Part shown: one piece after another, positions 37,132 through 49,200 of the stretch
How positions within the stretch are numbered: position 1 is the stretch's first letter
Layout of the letters: each line of letters opens with the position of its first letter
Assembly (NCBI GenBank): GCA_003868215.1
Contig: QWDQ01000075.1
Span: forward strand, 1-64,000
DNA: 64,000 nucleotides
Direction: 5' to 3'
Origin: Pseudophaeomoniella oleicola
Lineage: Eukaryota > Ascomycota > Eurotiomycetes > Phaeomoniellales > Phaeomoniellaceae
Translations under genes and position numbers: made by a program
Notes under the pieces: generated by a model
Database searches by the model: none
The model's input: the letters and a program-made list of their open reading frames with translations, nothing else
Told to the model about the DNA's origin: nothing

Positions 37132-39606
37132 GCAAAAATTGACAGGAGACTACCGGTGCGCCAAAAGTTGTGGATTAGTTTATGGACGCGGCGTGCAAGT
37201 TGTAATGCATCGGGTTGTGGGCAGTCTCGGAGCTGGATAGGGTCTAGGGGAGAACGACCATCAATGAGATGTGAAGCGCCCAAGCTGTGAATAGTACAAA
37301 TTGAGTAGTCTAAACCAATGACGATGTGATCTGAGGATTCAGATGTAGCGGAATTCAAGTGATGTGTCGGAAGACCGCTTCGCAAGACGGTGCAGACTGG
37401 TGTGTCTAGGTGGGAATATCACGGGAGGAAATGAGGCGCGGTGAAGGGAGATGCGTTATGGGAACTAAGAGGGTGAATGAGGGTGGAGGCAACTTGAAGG
37501 AGATTTCGAGCTATGCGGATGGCTTGGCAAGACAGTAAGCGCACCAGATGGTGAGTGTCGCTCTTTGGGACAGAAGAATCGTGGGGGAGTTCACCAAAGA
37601 CGGCGGGAGTATAATATAAAAAGGAAGAAGGAAAAGAGAAGATGACGGGATGGGGGATGAACTTCAAGTCAAGTGGAATTCTGGAAGGAATGACAACGCG
37701 GCGGATGGTAGTCCGGGCGTCCGACCCAAGAGAGGCGTGAAAAAAGGGAAAAGTGGTTTGGTTTGATTTGATCTTGATTTGGGGATGGGCCGAGTACGTA
37801 GTATATGGGATAGGATTAAAATGAACAAAGTGGACTACGGGTATCAAGATGGCGCCGTGTGGGAAGGATACGCCGGAAGAAGGCAGCCAGGGACATGTTA
37901 GGTAAATAAGAATAAGTGTAGATGATGACTACCGATTATATGGGCTCGACTCTTGTCATGTTACTACTTCGGCTGTAAGGTTCAGGTATAAGTTATACTC
38001 CTAGTATGTTAGTATGTAGTACTACTACCATCATCAGCGTATAGACTTCCCCATCTGTCATATATGCCTGAACAAAGCTCGTCTCTCTTTGTGTGAATGC
38101 GCCTTCACGAATCGGATCGAACGAAGTCGCGGGTAGGGAAAAATCTTTTGTCCTCCCTTGCTCCCCAATCAACGTTGAGATGTTGCATATCAAACGTGGG
38201 AAAAAGCGGCATCGGTGGTTCAATTTATATTATCTAACCAGGGAGGGGAGGGTCGTCTAAGGTTACGTCGACCGGGCTATTGTGACACATCATCACGTAG
38301 CGTCGCCAGTGGGATTATAGTCAACGTCCCAAGGGACCCAAGGATCGGGAGGATTCTGACAGCAGAGACAGCGATGGAAATCTCTTATATCTCAGGGTAT
38401 GGGAAGAGGTGCGATGACAGGGCACGAAAAGAAAGAAGAGGAAGAAAGGAAGGTCCAGGGTCCCTAGTCCCGGGTTTAGCCCTGCCTTGGCCCTTAGGAA
38501 ACCGCCATTCCACCTCATGGAGCACCAAAGCGGCAACCTTCCAACATCAACTCGTCGTTAGACGCACATATCATCCTGAGCCTTCACACGGACCTTGAAT
38601 CAGTCCAGATAATTCTGGCTATAGAATAACTCTCACTTGATCAGCGGCTCGATCAAATTTTATGATAAAAGATGCAGATCACATGCGACGTTCCCTCCTG
38701 TATTGCATCACTCGGGACAGACGGACAGAGACTGTATAGTCGGTAATAAGATACGTATACCCTTCTGGCTACTCTGATGACACCAAAAGGCAAAATCGTG
38801 AGAGATGTAGTTATATTTCCTCCCCGTCTCGCCTTGTGAATTGCAGTGCGAAGAAATTCCGGTGGGTGAAGTGCGATGAATGAGATGAGGGAGGCTGCGC
38901 GTGTGATGGGACATGATCCATTTAGAGTACTTGGATTCATGCCTAGTGAATTAGCCGCTTCCGAAACTCCTTGTCTTTGAACTTCAGCTCAACCAAAGGA
39001 TGTCAATCAGCTTCACAACAACCATATAATGGAGATTTCTACTTAACCACATGGGATCTTTTTAGACGACAGTCGTCCCGTCTTTCTTTCCTAATTGTAT
39101 TACTTAGGGTTGTATCGGTGACCCCGAACTGGGTACAGATCAACAGTTCTGCTTTTCATATCCAGCAGCCAAAACTGTCCCAGATGAATATTATTCGATT
39201 ACTGTATATCGCAACTAACGATTGGTTACCATATCAGGTATTGACTCGTGTAAGTTGTTGTGGCTATTCACAGTTCAGACCTGCGATAATTACTAGGCCG
39301 ACGAGGAAGTTTGGGTTGCGGTCTCACAAGCTTTCCCATTGCTTCCTAATCGGGTACTAGTCGGAAATCTTTGTTGCATCTTATTCCTCGCGTCCACCGA
39401 TGGCCTACAACTAAGCAGGCTGCCAACGCTCCTACCACTGACGCGACAAGACTTAGGAGGTGATGGATTTGAGAGAATCAAAATCATCTCCTCAAGCTCT
39501 AGGCATTCGTCATCTTTTTGATCTCGAAAATGATGATCATACATTGTAACAAGTCACCAGGTAATGTGGACTGCTCGCTTGAGACCAGCCTGATGCTGTG
39601 CCCGTC
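37132..39606. other. Divergent intergenic region, SNT2 and helicase genes
   Basis: About 2.5 kb between divergent starts. It contains the SNT2 promoter on the left, a GTACGTAGTA element at 37794-37803, and only short frames without domains. On the right, a short frame from 39463 (MDLRESKSSPQALGIRHLFD) could be a 5' exon of the helicase gene, but I found no splice pair that joins it in frame convincingly. Confidence 0.45.
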
Positions 39607-42369
39607 ATGGGCAGCCTCCCTTACCAGCCGATTCGTATTGCGGGACACGAGACCAGCGTTGATCTTGTACGAAAGCAGCAACATGCATATAGCCTCACCC
39701 ATTATGCTGGCCAAAAACGCTCTCATGCAGATTTCCTTGGAGATGCAATTCCTGATGCCGAAGCAGTGCGCCAAGACTTTGAGAGCCGGGATGATATCCC
39801 CAAGAACACATTGACAGCTAGCAAGATTATTGATATTACGACCCCTGCGCCTCAGCAAGCCATCGAAGGGACCGGGCCTGAAAAGGTACAGAGTCTGACG
39901 CAAGATCCTTTGCTATCTCTAGCTCATCCAAACTACCGACTACCTGGAAAACTTGTTTCCAATTTTGCCTCCCTCGGTATAAGATTCATATATGACTGGC
40001 AAAAACGGTGTTTGACACAACGTGGCCTCCTGGATGGTAGGGATAGCCTCATTTATACAGCTCCCACTGGCGGCGGCAAGAGTCTTGTCGCGGATGTTCT
40101 TCTGCTAAAGAAAGTCATCGAGCAACCAAGGAAAAAGGCCATAGTGGTATTACCATACGTGGCCCTTGTCCAAGAGAAACTGCGCTCGTATCGAAGTCTA
40201 GTGGAAGGGGTAGTAAAGCCAACGGAACCGCTTTGCGATATACCCCAACCTTCATGGCAGCAACCTCATACTTCCTCCATTCGGGTCGCCGGTTTCTTTG
40301 GTGGTAGTAGATCGTCATCCAAGCTCGCTGATGTCGATATAGCCGTCTGCACCATAGAGAAAGCCAACGCCTTGGTCAACACTGCAATAGAGGAGGGCAA
40401 TGTTGGTGACATCGGAGCTGTTGTAGTTGATGAATTCCACATGATTGATGATGAGCATCGAGGATATCTCATCGAATTAATGATTACAAAGCTGCTATGT
40501 CTGCAATCAGACTTCGATAGAATCCAGCTGATCGGGATGAGCGCCACTCTTTCAGACGTTCCGCTGATAGCTAGATGGATGCATGCTAAATATTACGTTT
40601 CGAAGCACCGACCAGTCCCAGTACACGAGTTCCTTGTCTACGATTCTGGCTTATATCCCACTGCTGATTCGAAAGAATTTTTCCGTACAGCAAGCCAACT
40701 CGGTTCTCCTTTCAAAACTCAGAAGCCACCGCAACCAACTAGAACAGTGCAGAAATCGTCCCATAAAGAACTCGACAATCCGCTTACCAACGCCGTCGTA
40801 GCGCTAGCGGTCGAAACCGCTTCCGCCGGCTATGGAGCTCTCGTCTTCTGTTCGAGTCGCCAGAACACCCAGAACATGGCGCTGTTGATAAGTAAAGCCC
40901 TACCTTGTCATACGCATAGTCAAAACATACTAGACAAACGACTAGAGGTTATTGCCGCTCTGCAAGCTCTTCCTGGAGGTTTCGAACAGAGTCTTAAGGA
41001 AACTGTTATTAGAGGAGTGGCGTTTCATAATGCTGGCTTGACAACCGAGGAACGGGAAATCGTCACCGAAGCTTACGACCGGAGTATTCTAAAGGTCATG
41101 GTAGCCACATGTAGTCTTGCTGCGGGTTGCAATCTACCGGCGCGGAGGGTGATCCTGAACGGAGCTAGGATGGGCCGAGAACTCATTGGCCCTGCTATGC
41201 TTCGACAAATGAGAGGAAGAGCGGGTAGAAAAGGGAAAGACGAGGTTGGCGAAGCCTATATTTGCTGTCAAAAGGCAGATCTGGAAGCTGTGGCTGAGGT
41301 TCTGGAAGCCGACCTTCCGGCATTGACAAGTTGCCTGACTCCGGAAAAGCGTGGCATGACCAGGGCATTGCTGGAAGTCATTGCAACTCGCCTTGCAATG
41401 ACATGGCCATCTGTCGAAGACTACGTCCGGAAGTCACTGTTATTTCAGATCATGGATTCCACTGAAGTCTCGAAGATGTTGAAAGTGACTATTGATGAAC
41501 TCATCAACACAGGCCTCGTCAAAGTCACAGATGACGTTTCATATGAAGCTACGCGCCTAGGGCAAGCGATCGTTGCGTCCTCCCTCGGACCTACAGAAGG
41601 TATCTTCGTTCACGATGACCTTCAACGAGCTCTGAAGTCATTGGTCATGGATGGAGAGCTTCATGTCTTCTATCTCTTCTCACCAATCCAGATAGCGGGT
41701 CTAGCAGACATCCCGTGGACCATCTTTCGGGAACAGATGGAGATGCTTGACGAGAGCGGCATGCGTACCCTCCATGCAATTGGCGTAAGCCCTGCATTAG
41801 TAAATCGGCTGGCACAAGGAGCAATCCTGAAAGAGGAGACACAAGAGGAGATCAACAGAGCCCGCATTCACCGCAGGATGTTCTCTGCCTTTCAGCTTCG
41901 TGACCTCTGCAACGAGGTGCCGATTCACGAGATTAGCTTACGTTACCAAGTCCCCCGGGGTTTTGTCCAAAATCTTGCTCAGACTTGTCAGGGTTTCGCA
42001 GCAGGAATGATCAAATTTTGTGATCGCATGGGATGGGGTATGTTGGCTGCGGTATTGGAACATATGGTCGATCGTCTTCGTGCAGGCGCGAAGGCCGATC
42101 TCCTTGAAATGGCTACAGTGCCATTTGTGAAGAGTCGCATGGCACGTGTCTTGTATGATAACGGCCTAAAAAGCCTTCGGGCATTATCTGAAGCAGACCC
42201 TAGTGACCTGGTTCCCATCATGATAGAGGCCCAAGGTCGTAGTAGAGGGCGTTTGCAAGGAGAAGCGGCTGAGAAACTGAGAGCGAAACTGTTGTCCAAA
42301 GCCGAGATCATTGTCTCTAGCGCCAATCGAATTTGGGAAAAGCAACAACTAATAGAACTTGAGGAATAA
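39607..42369 (+). CDS. HELQ/Mus301-type DNA repair helicase (about 920 aa)
   Basis: Superfamily 2 Ski2-like helicase matching the HELQ/POLQ helicase family. Motif I is TAPTGGGKS (residue about 151), followed by VVVDEFHMIDDE (motif II, DEFH, about 273), GMSATLSDVPLIARW (motif III), FHNAGLTTEERE (motif V region), and LRQMRGRAGRKGKDEVGEAY (motif VI). The winged-helix and ratchet part follows, with an HhH-like end (FVKSRMARVLYDNGLKSLRALSEAD). There is no polymerase domain, so it is the HELQ (Neurospora Mus-301) form rather than full POLQ. Role: 3'-5' unwinding at stalled forks and in interstrand-crosslink and double-strand-break repair. The frame is open back to 39583. ATG 39607 is the first in-frame ATG, but an upstream exon ending in a junction at about 39583-39588 cannot be excluded, so the start is uncertain. 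No other intron seen. Confidence 0.92.
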   Translation: MGSLPYQPIRIAGHETSVDLVRKQQHAYSLTHYAGQKRSHADFLGDAIPDAEAVRQDFESRDDIPKNTLTASKIIDITTPAPQQAIEGTGPEKVQSLTQDPLLSLAHPNYRLPGKLVSNFASLGIRFIYDWQKRCLTQRGLLDGRDSLIYTAPTGGGKSLVADVLLLKKVIEQPRKKAIVVLPYVALVQEKLRSYRSLVEGVVKPTEPLCDIPQPSWQQPHTSSIRVAGFFGGSRSSSKLADVDIAVCTIEKANALVNTAIEEGNVGDIGAVVVDEFHMIDDEHRGYLIELMITKLLCLQSDFDRIQLIGMSATLSDVPLIARWMHAKYYVSKHRPVPVHEFLVYDSGLYPTADSKEFFRTASQLGSPFKTQKPPQPTRTVQKSSHKELDNPLTNAVVALAVETASAGYGALVFCSSRQNTQNMALLISKALPCHTHSQNILDKRLEVIAALQALPGGFEQSLKETVIRGVAFHNAGLTTEEREIVTEAYDRSILKVMVATCSLAAGCNLPARRVILNGARMGRELIGPAMLRQMRGRAGRKGKDEVGEAYICCQKADLEAVAEVLEADLPALTSCLTPEKRGMTRALLEVIATRLAMTWPSVEDYVRKSLLFQIMDSTEVSKMLKVTIDELINTGLVKVTDDVSYEATRLGQAIVASSLGPTEGIFVHDDLQRALKSLVMDGELHVFYLFSPIQIAGLADIPWTIFREQMEMLDESGMRTLHAIGVSPALVNRLAQGAILKEETQEEINRARIHRRMFSAFQLRDLCNEVPIHEISLRYQVPRGFVQNLAQTCQGFAAGMIKFCDRMGWGMLAAVLEHMVDRLRAGAKADLLEMATVPFVKSRMARVLYDNGLKSLRALSEADPSDLVPIMIEAQGRSRGRLQGEAAEKLRAKLLSKAEIIVSSANRIWEKQQLIELEE

Positions 42370-43953
42370 ATTAGTCTCAGCCATGAAATAGTATGGCTCA
42401 GAAGCATACACTGCTATCAATGACCGTATGCGAAGTCAATATGTGGAGGCACACCGTCCGTCAGCCGTGCAGCCTTCAGGTCCCTACAGGGTACAGCAAG
42501 CAGTGCCCTGTAGACGTTCAGCTCTCGGCCGATATTCGAGGTTGCCCCTCAGTGGATCAAGCAAGCGAACTTCTTTGTATCGTGGCAGATTGGGTGCCTG
42601 ACTAAGCGTAGATGCTGTACCGCCGTGACCAATTCCGCGTTTGCCCTCGAATTTCTACTTCGATGACGAACGATCAGCGAACCCATTTGTTTCCTTTACT
42701 GGGAGAAGGTGCCCAAAACGACAACTAACTAACAGCCGAACTGCTGATGCGCTTAGTGCTTTGGCCAGTAGATCTCAGGACATCAAGAAAATGTGAAAAT
42801 CAATTGAAGGCAGGTCAACATATTTCGGAGCTCTGTATTGATAGGTGGATTGTAGTGTAGCTATGGAAACCAAGTTTGGGGGAGGGGTTGCCCAGGGGCG
42901 CAGGGTCTGCCAGGGGGCCCAGTGGGACGATTTCCAGGCTTATCAAGATCCTTATGCATGCTTCCATAAGCAAAAGTATCGAAAGTCTAGGAAGCTCTTC
43001 TTTGACCATGTCTACCTTACATAGTACAGTAAACGGGATGGAATCAATGATGGGAGGCCAAATTGTAGATCGAGATAGATTATCTGCCGTAGTATCTACC
43101 CTAACTATCAACTTGACATTAATTACTACTACGTAGTACGTAGCGAGGGTAGTAGAGATGGCGAAGGAATCGTGGCGAAGATGAATGAAGACCTTGCCAA
43201 GCCGACTCGTCCATGTTAACTTACTGGTTGGGGTGAGAAATCCTTACCCGGCCGAGAACCACAACCATGAGATACGAAGTTGGTTTCCGTACTGTAAGGT
43301 TACAATAGGTGCCGACAGAGTACCTAATGGGAACGCTCGAGACACTTCACACCTGTACCTGAGATAGTGATACTACTACTAGATACGTAGTACAACTAAT
43401 ACCAAGTTACCGGTTGTCGTTATATAACACACTCTAAACGTACCTTTGCTGATCAGTCAGCGCCTCATTACTGGAGCGATTCAGCGATCCAAGGCATTTG
43501 TAAGACATCCGTCATCAAAGCTGCAGTGGGGAAAGATCCTATAAGCGGAAAAGAAAGTTCGTATCGTATCGTTGTGACAAGAACTACTACGTACCTAATC
43601 TAGTAGAAGGAGAATGCGACGAGGGGGGGTCTGCCCTGTGCTGAAACTTACCCGAAGCCATACCATTCCATTTATCCATGAACTTGCCGCATGCAAGATG
43701 GATGAAAAATGCTTAATCATGTTGTGATGAGCGATGCCAATGCGACCTACCGACCTACTCCGTTACCATTCTGTTCTATGGATCATGGATCGCTTGTCCA
43801 CTTACTTCCTAGTACCACCAAGGGCAAGGCAGCTGGTATATATAGCTTCCGTGATCCTCCCCCCATATTGTAACTTTCCTTCACTTCACATCCGTCTCTC
43901 TCATCGCATTCATACTTGACTCTTTTGCTCTTGTCTTATCACACATCTTCATC
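42370..43953. other. Intergenic, helicase to flavodoxin gene
   Basis: No gene recognised. Three members of the TACGTAGTA palindrome family lie here: 43124-43143 (TACTACTACGTAGTACGTAG), 43384-43392, and a partial ACTACTACGTAC near 43583. The last 120 bases form the promoter of the next gene: TATATATA at 43837-43844, then a CT-rich leader. Confidence 0.6.
43837..43844 (+). promoter_or_regulatory. TATA box of the flavodoxin quinone reductase gene
   Basis: TATATATA lies 110 bases upstream of the start codon at 43954 and is followed by a pyrimidine-rich leader (CTTCACTTCACATCCGTCTC). The spacing fits a strong TATA-dependent fungal promoter of an inducible or abundant protein. Confidence 0.6.
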
Positions 43954-44691
43954 ATGGCTCCCAAGATCGCTATCGTCTTTTACTCCATGTATGGTCACAT
44001 CAAGGCCATGGCAGAAGCCGAGAAGAAGGGTATTGAGGCTGCCGGCGGTTCCGTTGACATCTACCAGTAAGTCTCCCACGTACATGAGCAGCGAGATATA
44101 TCACTTTGTGAATGTTCCTTACATTACCCCTCCGTCGATTGTTCCCTTTACCCGTTGGTGTTGCTATGGCTGGTGCTGATCAACTATCTTCACAGAGTCG
44201 CTGAGACCCTTCCCAAAGAGGTCCTCGAGAAGATGTACGCCCCACCAAAGTCCGAGTACCCCGTCATCACACCCGCCGAACTCACCCAATACGATGGTGT
44301 CCTCTTCGGTATCCCAACCAGATACGGCAACTTCCCAGCCCAACTGAAGGCCTTCTTCGACGCAGCTGGTCAGGTCTGGGCCAGTGGTGCCTGGTACGGC
44401 AAGTTCGTCGGTTGCTTCGTCTCCACTGCCAGTCCCGGTGGTGGTCAGGAATCCACCTTCATGTCGGCCATGTCCAGTTTCGTCCACCAGGGCATGATGT
44501 TCGTGCCACTGGGCTACGCCAAGAGCTTCGGTCAGCTCACCAACCTCAGCGAGGTCCACGGTGGATCTCCGTGGGGTGCTGGTACATTTGCCGGTGGTGA
44601 TGGCAGCCGCCAGCCATCTGCTTTGGAACTCGAGGTTGCCGAAATCCAGGGCAAGAGTTTCTACGAGCATGTCGCCAAGTACCACTCTTGA
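43954..44691 (+). CDS. WrbA-family flavodoxin NAD(P)H:quinone reductase (202 aa, 2 exons)
   Basis: Exons: 43954-44066 and 44196-44691. The product starts [20 protein letters not shown], where [10 protein letters not shown] is the FMN phosphate-binding loop. [20 protein letters not shown] and the downstream [20 protein letters not shown] are WrbA signatures. The family (yeast Pst2/Rfs1/Ycp4, S. pombe Obr1, Alternaria allergen Alt a 7) reduces quinones by two electrons with NAD(P)H and protects from oxidative stress. The usual short form is about 200 residues, as here, ending EHVAKYHS. The stop codon is TGA followed immediately by CTA, and the frame continues for 65 codons to a CaaX box, so a longer readthrough product is likely (next entry). 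A TATA box lies at 43837. A long minus-strand open frame over exon 2 is a shadow caused by biased codon use. Confidence 0.96.
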
Positions 44692-44889
44692 CTACACTCG
44701 GGCCCCGAGGAAAATAAAGAACAGGAACCGGTCACCGCAGCGGCCAATGGGAATACTGCGACAGAAGCCACGCCTGGCGTGAAGGAGTCGAAAGATACAA
44801 AGAAGGAAACTAGCTCTGCTCCTGCTGCTACAAGTGATGAACCCAGTAGCGGGCCTTGCGGATTGCCGAAGAAATGTGTCATTTTATAG
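44692..44889 (+). CDS. Probable readthrough extension of the quinone reductase with CaaX box
   Basis: Directly after the TGA (44689-44691) the same frame is open for 65 codons to TAG at 44887-44889. The bases after the stop are CTA, giving TGA CTA, the motif known to promote ribosomal readthrough in fungi and animals. The extension is hydrophilic (Glu, Lys, Thr, Ala) like a tether. It ends GPCGLPKKCVIL: a C-terminal Cys-Val-Ile-Leu CaaX box with a preceding Lys-Lys pair and a second Cys nine residues upstream of the end that could be palmitoylated. Leu at the end favours geranylgeranylation. The readthrough product would have 268 residues. A weaker alternative is a 54-base in-frame intron (44671-44724) that removes the stop, but its GTCGCC donor is poor. 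Longer membrane-linked members of this family, such as yeast Ycp4, are known as separate genes. Confidence 0.7.
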   Translation, partial: LHSGPEENKEQEPVTAAANGNTATEATPGVKESKDTKKETSSAPAATSDEPSSGPCGLPKKCVIL

Positions 44890-46293
44890 CGCTGCGTATG
44901 AGACGGTCGACGTGGAGGCCAGTTTCTTGCGTTTCACAGACTAGATACACACCCCTACAGTTTTAATGAAAACAGTCAAATCTGATTTTGAAGTTGTGAG
45001 TTACCGAGGAATCATAATTGCATAATGCCCAGTGAAGCCCACTATAATTATATCACTGTTGTACGCATCCAATGTTCCCAGAGGATTCTATCCTCCGATT
45101 GCCTGCGCACCATACCGGCCATGCAGTATACCCAAGTGGCGATAGACATGGAAGATCTTTGAGTTCGCTGGAAAGAAATGTCAGGGTAGAGAGCATGCCC
45201 TTCAAGATCCTACATATTATTCGCAATTCTGCAATGTCTCTTTCTGGGCTGAATGGTATCGGGTGCCGAGTCCACGTCGAGAGCCCATCCAAGGTGCCGA
45301 CTCAGGCTGCCGGCTCATATTAGAGATCGTCATGGAACAGTGGCGGCCTCCCATCATTGAGGTAGAGAGTCTTAAACTTGGTATTTTCATTAGTATGACA
45401 GTCCCAAGGACAATTATGTTTCTTTTTGGAGTATGTTTGTGTTTCTTGAACCCAGTCGCAGGAAACTGCGGCAGTCACCTTAACAGAGACAGCGACGAAC
45501 AGTTGACCTAGAGGAACACTGTCGAGAGAATATCCATCCTGGCCGCTCCTTTTGAACACTGCATAAAGCAGTGTACTCGACGTTGTTGGCTTCAACGAAG
45601 TGTCTAACGTCTGCAGTGCAGTGAACCTGCATTATATGTTAAAGTGAATTAGTCTGCACAATTGCGAGCCAACGACGGGTGCTACAGGCAGATACCGCAT
45701 CTCGGCGGCGCAGCTGAGATATAGACCGCTAACGTAAAGTCTTCGTCAATGCAGATACATCAAGAGCGCCTAGATGCGTGAGAAAGCTTGTATATTGAAG
45801 AGCAAACGTGATCACATATGAATACATGTGTATCGCCGACGCTGGTAGCTGGTGATATTTGGACGGGTCGTCGTAGATGAATGGCGGCGCAGGGCAAAAT
45901 ATGGTTTAGTGGAGAAAGAACATCACGCAGCATCAGAGCCCACGTCTGATCATACGTCGAGACTCGACATATCGGTCGATATCAACGAAACGTCCCATCT
46001 TGCCATCTTGACAAAACCGTGTCTTGCACAAGTCTCTATCGCTCAATGGAGCGATAACAATTCTAGATCGAGACGTGCAATTGAAGATAGCGCTTATTGG
46101 AAGTACCACAAAGAGGGGATGGACTGAGCAGAAGGTACCTATCTCGAGGCTATATACACACCTTCTTCCAATACTGACGCTCGATCCTAGACCAAATACA
46201 GATTTATCATTCTCGTCCATGCCCTCTAACCATACATTCGCCATCCGGACCCGTTGCTGAAGGATAGAGAAGTCATATACTAAAAAGGTGGCC
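44890..46293. other. Intergenic, flavodoxin gene to LSD1-like gene
   Basis: Short frames only, none with recognisable domains. It contains the 3' flank of the flavodoxin gene and the promoter and leader of the amine-oxidase gene. No repeat or RNA gene noticed. Confidence 0.5.
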
Positions 46294-49200
46294 ATGGCTC
46301 CGATGGCCCAAACCGTATATACCCAAGAGTCTGAAGTGATGAGCAAAGACCATTATCCAAATATACTAAAATCAATACCAGCCTTCGCCCTCTCCGCTTC
46401 TATGGGTGGTACTGACACTATTTCGATGGAAAGTGCAGCGTTGGCGTCCAACAAGAATCAGGATGTCGAAATGCAGGACTCCATCACTGTGGACTCAATG
46501 GTCAAAGCAGAAGAGGATGATGATACATCAAGTCGTGCAAGCCTCCTGCATAGCTTGAGAACCGATGAAGAGAATCGAGATTCACCAAACAGCTCAACCA
46601 CGTCACTGTCGTTGATGACCCCTGTGAACGGTATAAAATCGACGTCCATATCAGCCTCTCCTGCAAAGCCCAGCCTATTCCACGAGACATCCTCTCCATA
46701 TTCCAGACCCGGAGCCTTCGTCAGATTTCATGCCAAATCATCAATACCTGCACGCCTCCCCCCGGCCGAGTATGCCCGACAATGTGCAGCCGCAGCCGAA
46801 GCCTCCCGATTGAATCCGTATGCTTTACATCCAGATGAGCACAGGCTGTTGAAAGATAAGCTCTGTCATCTTCATGTCACTGTGTATTTGAACATAAGAA
46901 ACGGAATACTACGGCTATGGGTTCGCAACCCGAACGTCAGCGTCTCCATTGAAGAAGCCATTGGGTGTGCTAAAGATGACCGATGGACACAGTTGGCATG
47001 CTTCGCGTATGAGTGGCTTGTCCGCAAGGGGTATATCAATTTTGGCTGCGTCGACATTCCGGCCGCCGTCAAGTCTGCCAAAAATCGTCGTAAAGACGTT
47101 GGGCCTACAATTGTTGTCATAGGTGCTGGCATGGCCGGCTTGAGTTGTGGAAGGCAATTGACAAGCATATTCAAACACTATCCCGATACGGCGCCTCCAA
47201 AGGTCATCGTACTTGAAGGTCGCAACAGGATAGGAGGGAGGATCTATTCTCATCCACTTTCCTCTTTGAAATCGAAAACGCTCGACCGCCATCAGAGGCC
47301 GATAGCCGAAATGGGCGCTCATATAATTGTTGGATTTGAACACGGAAACCCGCTTGACTCTATTATTAGAGGCCAATTAGCTCTGAAGTATCATTCTTTG
47401 CGGGACCTGTCGACTCTTTATGACATCGATGGATCGGCGGTTAACGAGCAACAGGATCTGATGTGCGAAAGGCTCTATAACGACATACTCGATCGTACAG
47501 GGGACTATAGATGGAAATCAGAAGTACAAAAGACTGCCGAGGGAGAGAAGGACATGATGGAAATGGGGCGCGATCCGCCATATAGTGATGATGGCTTCAC
47601 CATCAATCAGGTTGAGTTGGCGGCAGCCATGGGGACAATCGATCGCTTGCTGCCCACCAAGTCGAGACGGAAAGGCGCAGGTCATAAAGCACCCAAATCC
47701 GACAAGCCTACCGAAAGTATTGCCGGCAATACGGACAGTCAGATACACCTTCCTGCCGTTCAAGCTGCGAAGAAGATCGGCTTTGCGGTCAAGGATGGCG
47801 TCAGGTCAGACGCGTCATTAGAGCTCGATGCGCTGGCTGCGAATCCCCATCAGACTCTCGGCGCGACATTGGATGCAGGCGTAAAACAGTATCACGACAT
47901 GCTTGACTTCAAAACAAAGGCATTCAGATTGCTCAATTGGCATTATGCAAATCTGGAGTATGCCAACGCAACAAACGTTGAGAGATTGAGCTTAGCTGGA
48001 TGGGATCAAGACATGGGCAACGAGTTCGAGGGGGAACACTCCCAGGTCGTTGGAGGATATCAACAGCTTCCGCGTGGCTTGTGGCGATACCCAGAGAAAC
48101 TCGACGTCCGCACGGACAAAGCTGTCGCCAACATCAAGTACGATGCAGCAAATCCCGAGTCCGGAAAGGCATATGTAACGTGCAAAGATGGCGAAGTCAT
48201 CGAAGCCGACAGGATTGTTTTGAGCGCTCCGCTTGGTGTCTTGAAGCAGCAATCAATAACTTTTGACCCACCTTTGCCAGACTGGAAGCAGGGAGCAATC
48301 TCCCGGCTTGGCTTCGGCTTGCTTAACAAATTGATTCTCGTCTTTGATAAACCTTTTTGGGATGCAAGTCGAGACATGTTTGGATTATTACGCGAGCCTT
48401 TGCGCGGAACTGATGGTATGCGACAAGAACATTATCGGGCCAATCGAGGCAAGTTCTACCTCTTTTGGAATTGTTTAGATACAAGTGGACTGCCTGTGTT
48501 GATCGCCCTTATTGCTGGGGATGCTGCGCACGAGGCAGAACAAACACCAGATCAAGTTCTTATTCAGGAATGCGTCGGTCAACTGCGTCGAGTCTTCGGG
48601 CATCACAAGGTACCCGACCCGCTAGAGACCATTGTTACACGCTGGAAGTCTGATGAATTTGCCCGAGGGAGCTACTCATACGTCGCCGCGGGGTCTGAAC
48701 CTGAGGACTACGACTTGATGGCCAAGAACTTGGGTAACCTGTACTTTGCTGGAGAGGCGACCTGCGGTACTCATCCTGCTACCGTGCATGGAGCTTACCT
48801 CTCTGGAATCCGTGCGGCTTCTGAGGTGGTGGATTCCATAATTGGTCCTGTTGAGCTTACCGGTCCTATAATCTCTCCGCCGTCAGGCATGACAACGTCT
48901 CGTAAGATCATGGAAGAGACAGCAGTAGTCCCACAAAAGCGCCGTGGAGATGAGGTCTTGCCTACGGGAACGCTTACACGTCCAGCTAAAGAGACGCAGT
49001 CTGGAGTACAACAAGCTTACGATACAGCCATGTGGGATTACATCTACTCCGTCATCGGATTTGCTCCTGCTAAGCCTGCCAAGTCTGGCATCAATCCTTT
49101 CTTGCTATACCAGAAAGATCACTGGGCAGATGTCAAAGAGCGATGTGACAAACAAAAACAAGCAACTTCTAAGAGCAAGAATCCTGCGACAGCAAGGGCG

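Noticed and set aside
44164-44685. 173-codon minus-strand frame over the flavodoxin exon 2
   Set aside because: Caused by biased codon use of the real gene; the plus strand has the full WrbA signature.
44671-44724. 54-base in-frame intron removing the flavodoxin stop
   Set aside because: The donor GTCGCC is far from the GTAAGT/GTATGT types used elsewhere in the window; kept only as the rival to readthrough.
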